From Candidatus Gastranaerophilales bacterium (GTDB lineage Bacteria > Cyanobacteriota > Vampirovibrionia > Gastranaerophilales > Gastranaerophilaceae): DNA of 60,327 nt. Below the pieces are notes generated by a model that did not search any database, was not told the origin of the DNA, and saw nothing but the letters and a program-made list of their open reading frames with translations. A program made the position numbers and the translations under genes. Location of the stretch: contig CALUSA010000003.1 in the NCBI GenBank assembly GCA_944323275.1, forward strand, positions 1 through 60,327, given 5' to 3'. Shown here piece by piece: positions 59,101-60,327 of this stretch; the stretch's first letter is position 1, and the number at the start of each line of letters is the position of its first letter.

Positions 59101-59253
59101 CTAATCATCATTCAGACGTTCATCACGCTCGAGCTTTTCTTCTATAGCTTCTATGATATAGTCGTTTATGCCATAGTAGCCATTGTCATATAGTTCTTCT
59201 AATTGCGCTGCTACACGTACCGGTATGTAACATGTATACTTTACTTTAGACAT
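59101..59253 (-). CDS. Small ribbon-helix-helix protein
   Basis: A 50-residue protein: MSKVKYTCYIPVRVAAQLEE, then LYDNGYYGINDYIIEAIEEK. The YTCYIPVRV strand and two helices match the CopG/Arc fold. GGAGG lies 7 bp before the ATG. Probably a repressor for the accessory element; it is divergent from the recombinase gene, so it may control it. Confidence 0.75.
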   Translation of the reverse strand: MSKVKYTCYIPVRVAAQLEELYDNGYYGINDYIIEAIEEKLERDERLNDD

Positions 59254-59417
59254 AGAATGTCCTCCATTATTAAACTACGCTCGGTTTATCCCAGCTACAG
59301 AAAAATATAACCGTAGTATTATTTAAACCGTTACAAACATTTATTACTGTTAAACGAACTTCTTGAGGTGAGATTATTTCATTTTATAAATGGATTTAAT
59401 TGTTAAATTCTTTTTTG

Positions 59418-59439
59418 CACCAGTAGAACAAAAACGGTG
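59418..59439. repeat. CACC...GGTG inverted repeat before the recombinase
   Basis: CACCAGTAGAACAAAAACGGTG, a 22-bp unit bounded by CACC and GGTG, 17 bp before the recombinase ATG. A similar unit stands before the next gene. Confidence 0.55.
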
Positions 59440-59456
59440 CAGAAAGGAATGTTATT

Positions 59457-60023
59457 ATGAAAAATATTGTAGAGCCTATTAAAAGCAAGAAAGATTTAGA
59501 GCGCATTGAGGAGTTTTTAGAAAATCACAGCAAGCGAAACCGCCTTATATTTGCCTTTGGCATTAACACAGGGCTTAGGGTTTCAGACATTCTCGGATTG
59601 AATGTAGAGGATGTAGAGGGCAAAAATTATGTTGAAATTAAAGAGAAGAAAACAGGAAAGTATAAGAAATTTCCGCTGAATACTAAACTGAAAGTCTTAA
59701 TTAAAGACTATTTGCAGAATGACCGCTGTAAAAGTTATTCTCTATTGGATAAAGAGCCATTGTTTATTGGCAAGAAGCATTGCAGACTTGACCGCTCGCA
59801 GGTGTATAGGCTTCTAAATGAGGCTTGCAACCAGCTTGGAATAACGGCAAATGTAGGCACGCATACTATGAGAAAGTCTTTTGGCTACCATTTTTACAAG
59901 CAGTATAATGATGTTGCACTGTTACAAAAGATACTTAACCATTCAAGCCCTGCAATTACCTTGCGATATATTGGAATAGCGCAAGAAGAAATAGACTTCT
60001 CTTATAACAACTTTGAGCTATAA
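59457..60023 (+). CDS. Minimal tyrosine recombinase
   Basis: A 188-residue site-specific recombinase. Catalytic residues: Arg41 (TGLRVSDI), Lys65 in the beta-hairpin, His136 and Arg139 (HTMRKSF), His162 (LNHSSP) and Tyr171 (LRYIGIA). The protein lacks the N-terminal SAM-like core-binding and arm-binding domains, so it is much shorter than the 300-residue XerC/XerD type. AAAGGAATG precedes the ATG. Such short enzymes occur on plasmids and invertible elements. Confidence 0.9.
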   Translation: MKNIVEPIKSKKDLERIEEFLENHSKRNRLIFAFGINTGLRVSDILGLNVEDVEGKNYVEIKEKKTGKYKKFPLNTKLKVLIKDYLQNDRCKSYSLLDKEPLFIGKKHCRLDRSQVYRLLNEACNQLGITANVGTHTMRKSFGYHFYKQYNDVALLQKILNHSSPAITLRYIGIAQEEIDFSYNNFEL

Positions 60024-60059
60024 ATCCTCTGGATACACCATAAAATTACACATCAGATT

Positions 60060-60072
60060 ATCTGTTTTGGTG
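60060..60072. repeat. 13-bp inverted repeat partner downstream of the recombinase
   Basis: ATCTGTTTTGGTG is the exact reverse complement of 60195-60207. Further GGTGTAAAAA boxes lie at 60121 and 60213. The spacing and orientation suggest recombinase-binding or crossover sites. Confidence 0.45.
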
Positions 60073-60146
60073 CATAACTACCATAGAAATTATCATATCA
60101 CAAATAAGAAAAATTTGAATGGTGTAAAAATTGAAAGTTGAAAAAA

Positions 60147-60180
60147 ATCTTAGCAGTTAGAAATTTAATACTGCTAAGAT
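60147..60180 (+). terminator. Terminator after the recombinase gene
   Basis: ATCTTAGCAGT and ACTGCTAAGAT, perfect 11-bp stem with 12-nt loop, followed by TTTAAAATTTTTT. Confidence 0.8.
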
Positions 60181-60194
60181 TTTAAAATTTTTTA

Positions 60195-60216
60195 CACCAA
60201 AACAGATAAAACGGTG
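60195..60216. repeat. CACC...GGTG inverted repeat before the last gene
   Basis: CACCAAAACAGATAAAACGGTG, same size and ends as the copy at 59418-59439, extended by TTTTTA/TAAAAA arms. It stands 20 bp before the ATG of the partial gene. Confidence 0.55.
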
Positions 60217-60236
60217 TAAAAATATGAGGGAAAAAT

Positions 60237-60327
60237 ATGGAAAAGAAAGGGAAGAAAAAGTTATTATTGGCAGCAACGCTGTCGATATTATCATTATCAA
60301 ACTGTGCAAATGCACAAGATGTAAATA
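60237..60327 (+). CDS. Secreted protein, N-terminus only
   Basis: The gene runs off the window. Thirty residues are visible: MEKKGKKKLLLAATLSILSL, then SNCANAQDVN. This is a Sec signal peptide with a likely AxA-type cleavage after CANA. GAGGG lies 6 bp before the ATG. Identity unknown. Confidence 0.7.
   Translation, partial: MEKKGKKKLLLAATLSILSLSNCANAQDVN

Overview
The window reads as a chromosome segment of a low-GC, Gram-negative, gut-type relative of the Cyanobacteria (Vampirovibrionia / Gastranaerophilales-like). This is inferred from the infA-rpmJ-rpsM-rpsK-(rpsD)-rpoA-rplQ-truA-rplM-rpsI gene order, an LPS gene (Kdo transferase), a porin, an LL-diaminopimelate aminotransferase, a type IV prepilin-like protein and many small proteins sharing a terminal SFK motif. 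No 16S gene is present, so the placement is an inference.

Layout. 1-300: three tandem copies of a folded tRNA-like repeat. 0.4-14.9 kb: housekeeping genes (era, prfA, dapL, an OPA-family transporter, gatB, tpiA) mixed with small lineage-specific proteins, a xenobiotic-response (XRE) regulator and an orphan NarL-type response regulator. 15-21.6 kb: pdxJ, a fluoride channel, a kinase-like protein and waaA/kdtA, surrounded by two copies of an uncharacterised two-gene membrane cassette. 21.8-25.5 kb: a HEAT-repeat protein, queC, a DUF366 protein, a SPOR protein and an acyl-ACP thioesterase in one apparent operon. 25.5-33 kb: porin, argS, an S1 protein, and gcvT-gcvH-gcvPA without gcvPB. 33-41 kb: coiled-coil, glutaredoxin, RipA-like, formyltransferase-like, TPR-glycosyltransferase and EF-hand proteins. 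41-44 kb: three tRNAs with a broken fourth, an Arc-type regulator, a TylF-type methyltransferase, a HepT/MntA toxin-antitoxin pair whose toxin is frameshifted at a run of nine A, and a guanidinium exporter under a guanidine-I riboswitch. 44.4-50.1 kb: the ribosomal/RNA polymerase operon, with palindromic repeats sitting on stop codons and a structured infA-rpmJ spacer. 50.3-54.9 kb: a flippase, a secreted protein, small membrane proteins and LemA.

54.9-60.3 kb is accessory DNA: a HigB/HigA-like toxin-antitoxin cassette between 48-bp direct repeats, a HEPN protein, a decayed gene, a consensus promoter driving a strongly folded RNA of about 150 nt followed by two tiny genes and a three-way-junction hairpin, a PD-(D/E)XK nuclease-like protein translationally coupled to a ribbon-helix-helix protein, a second such regulator, and a minimal tyrosine recombinase bordered by CACC...GGTG inverted repeats. 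The folded RNA with its small genes, and the nuclease/regulator pair, are the best candidates for something undescribed. Other notable signals are a 17-bp hairpin burying the tpiA ribosome-binding site, the duplicated membrane cassette and the recurring SFK motif.
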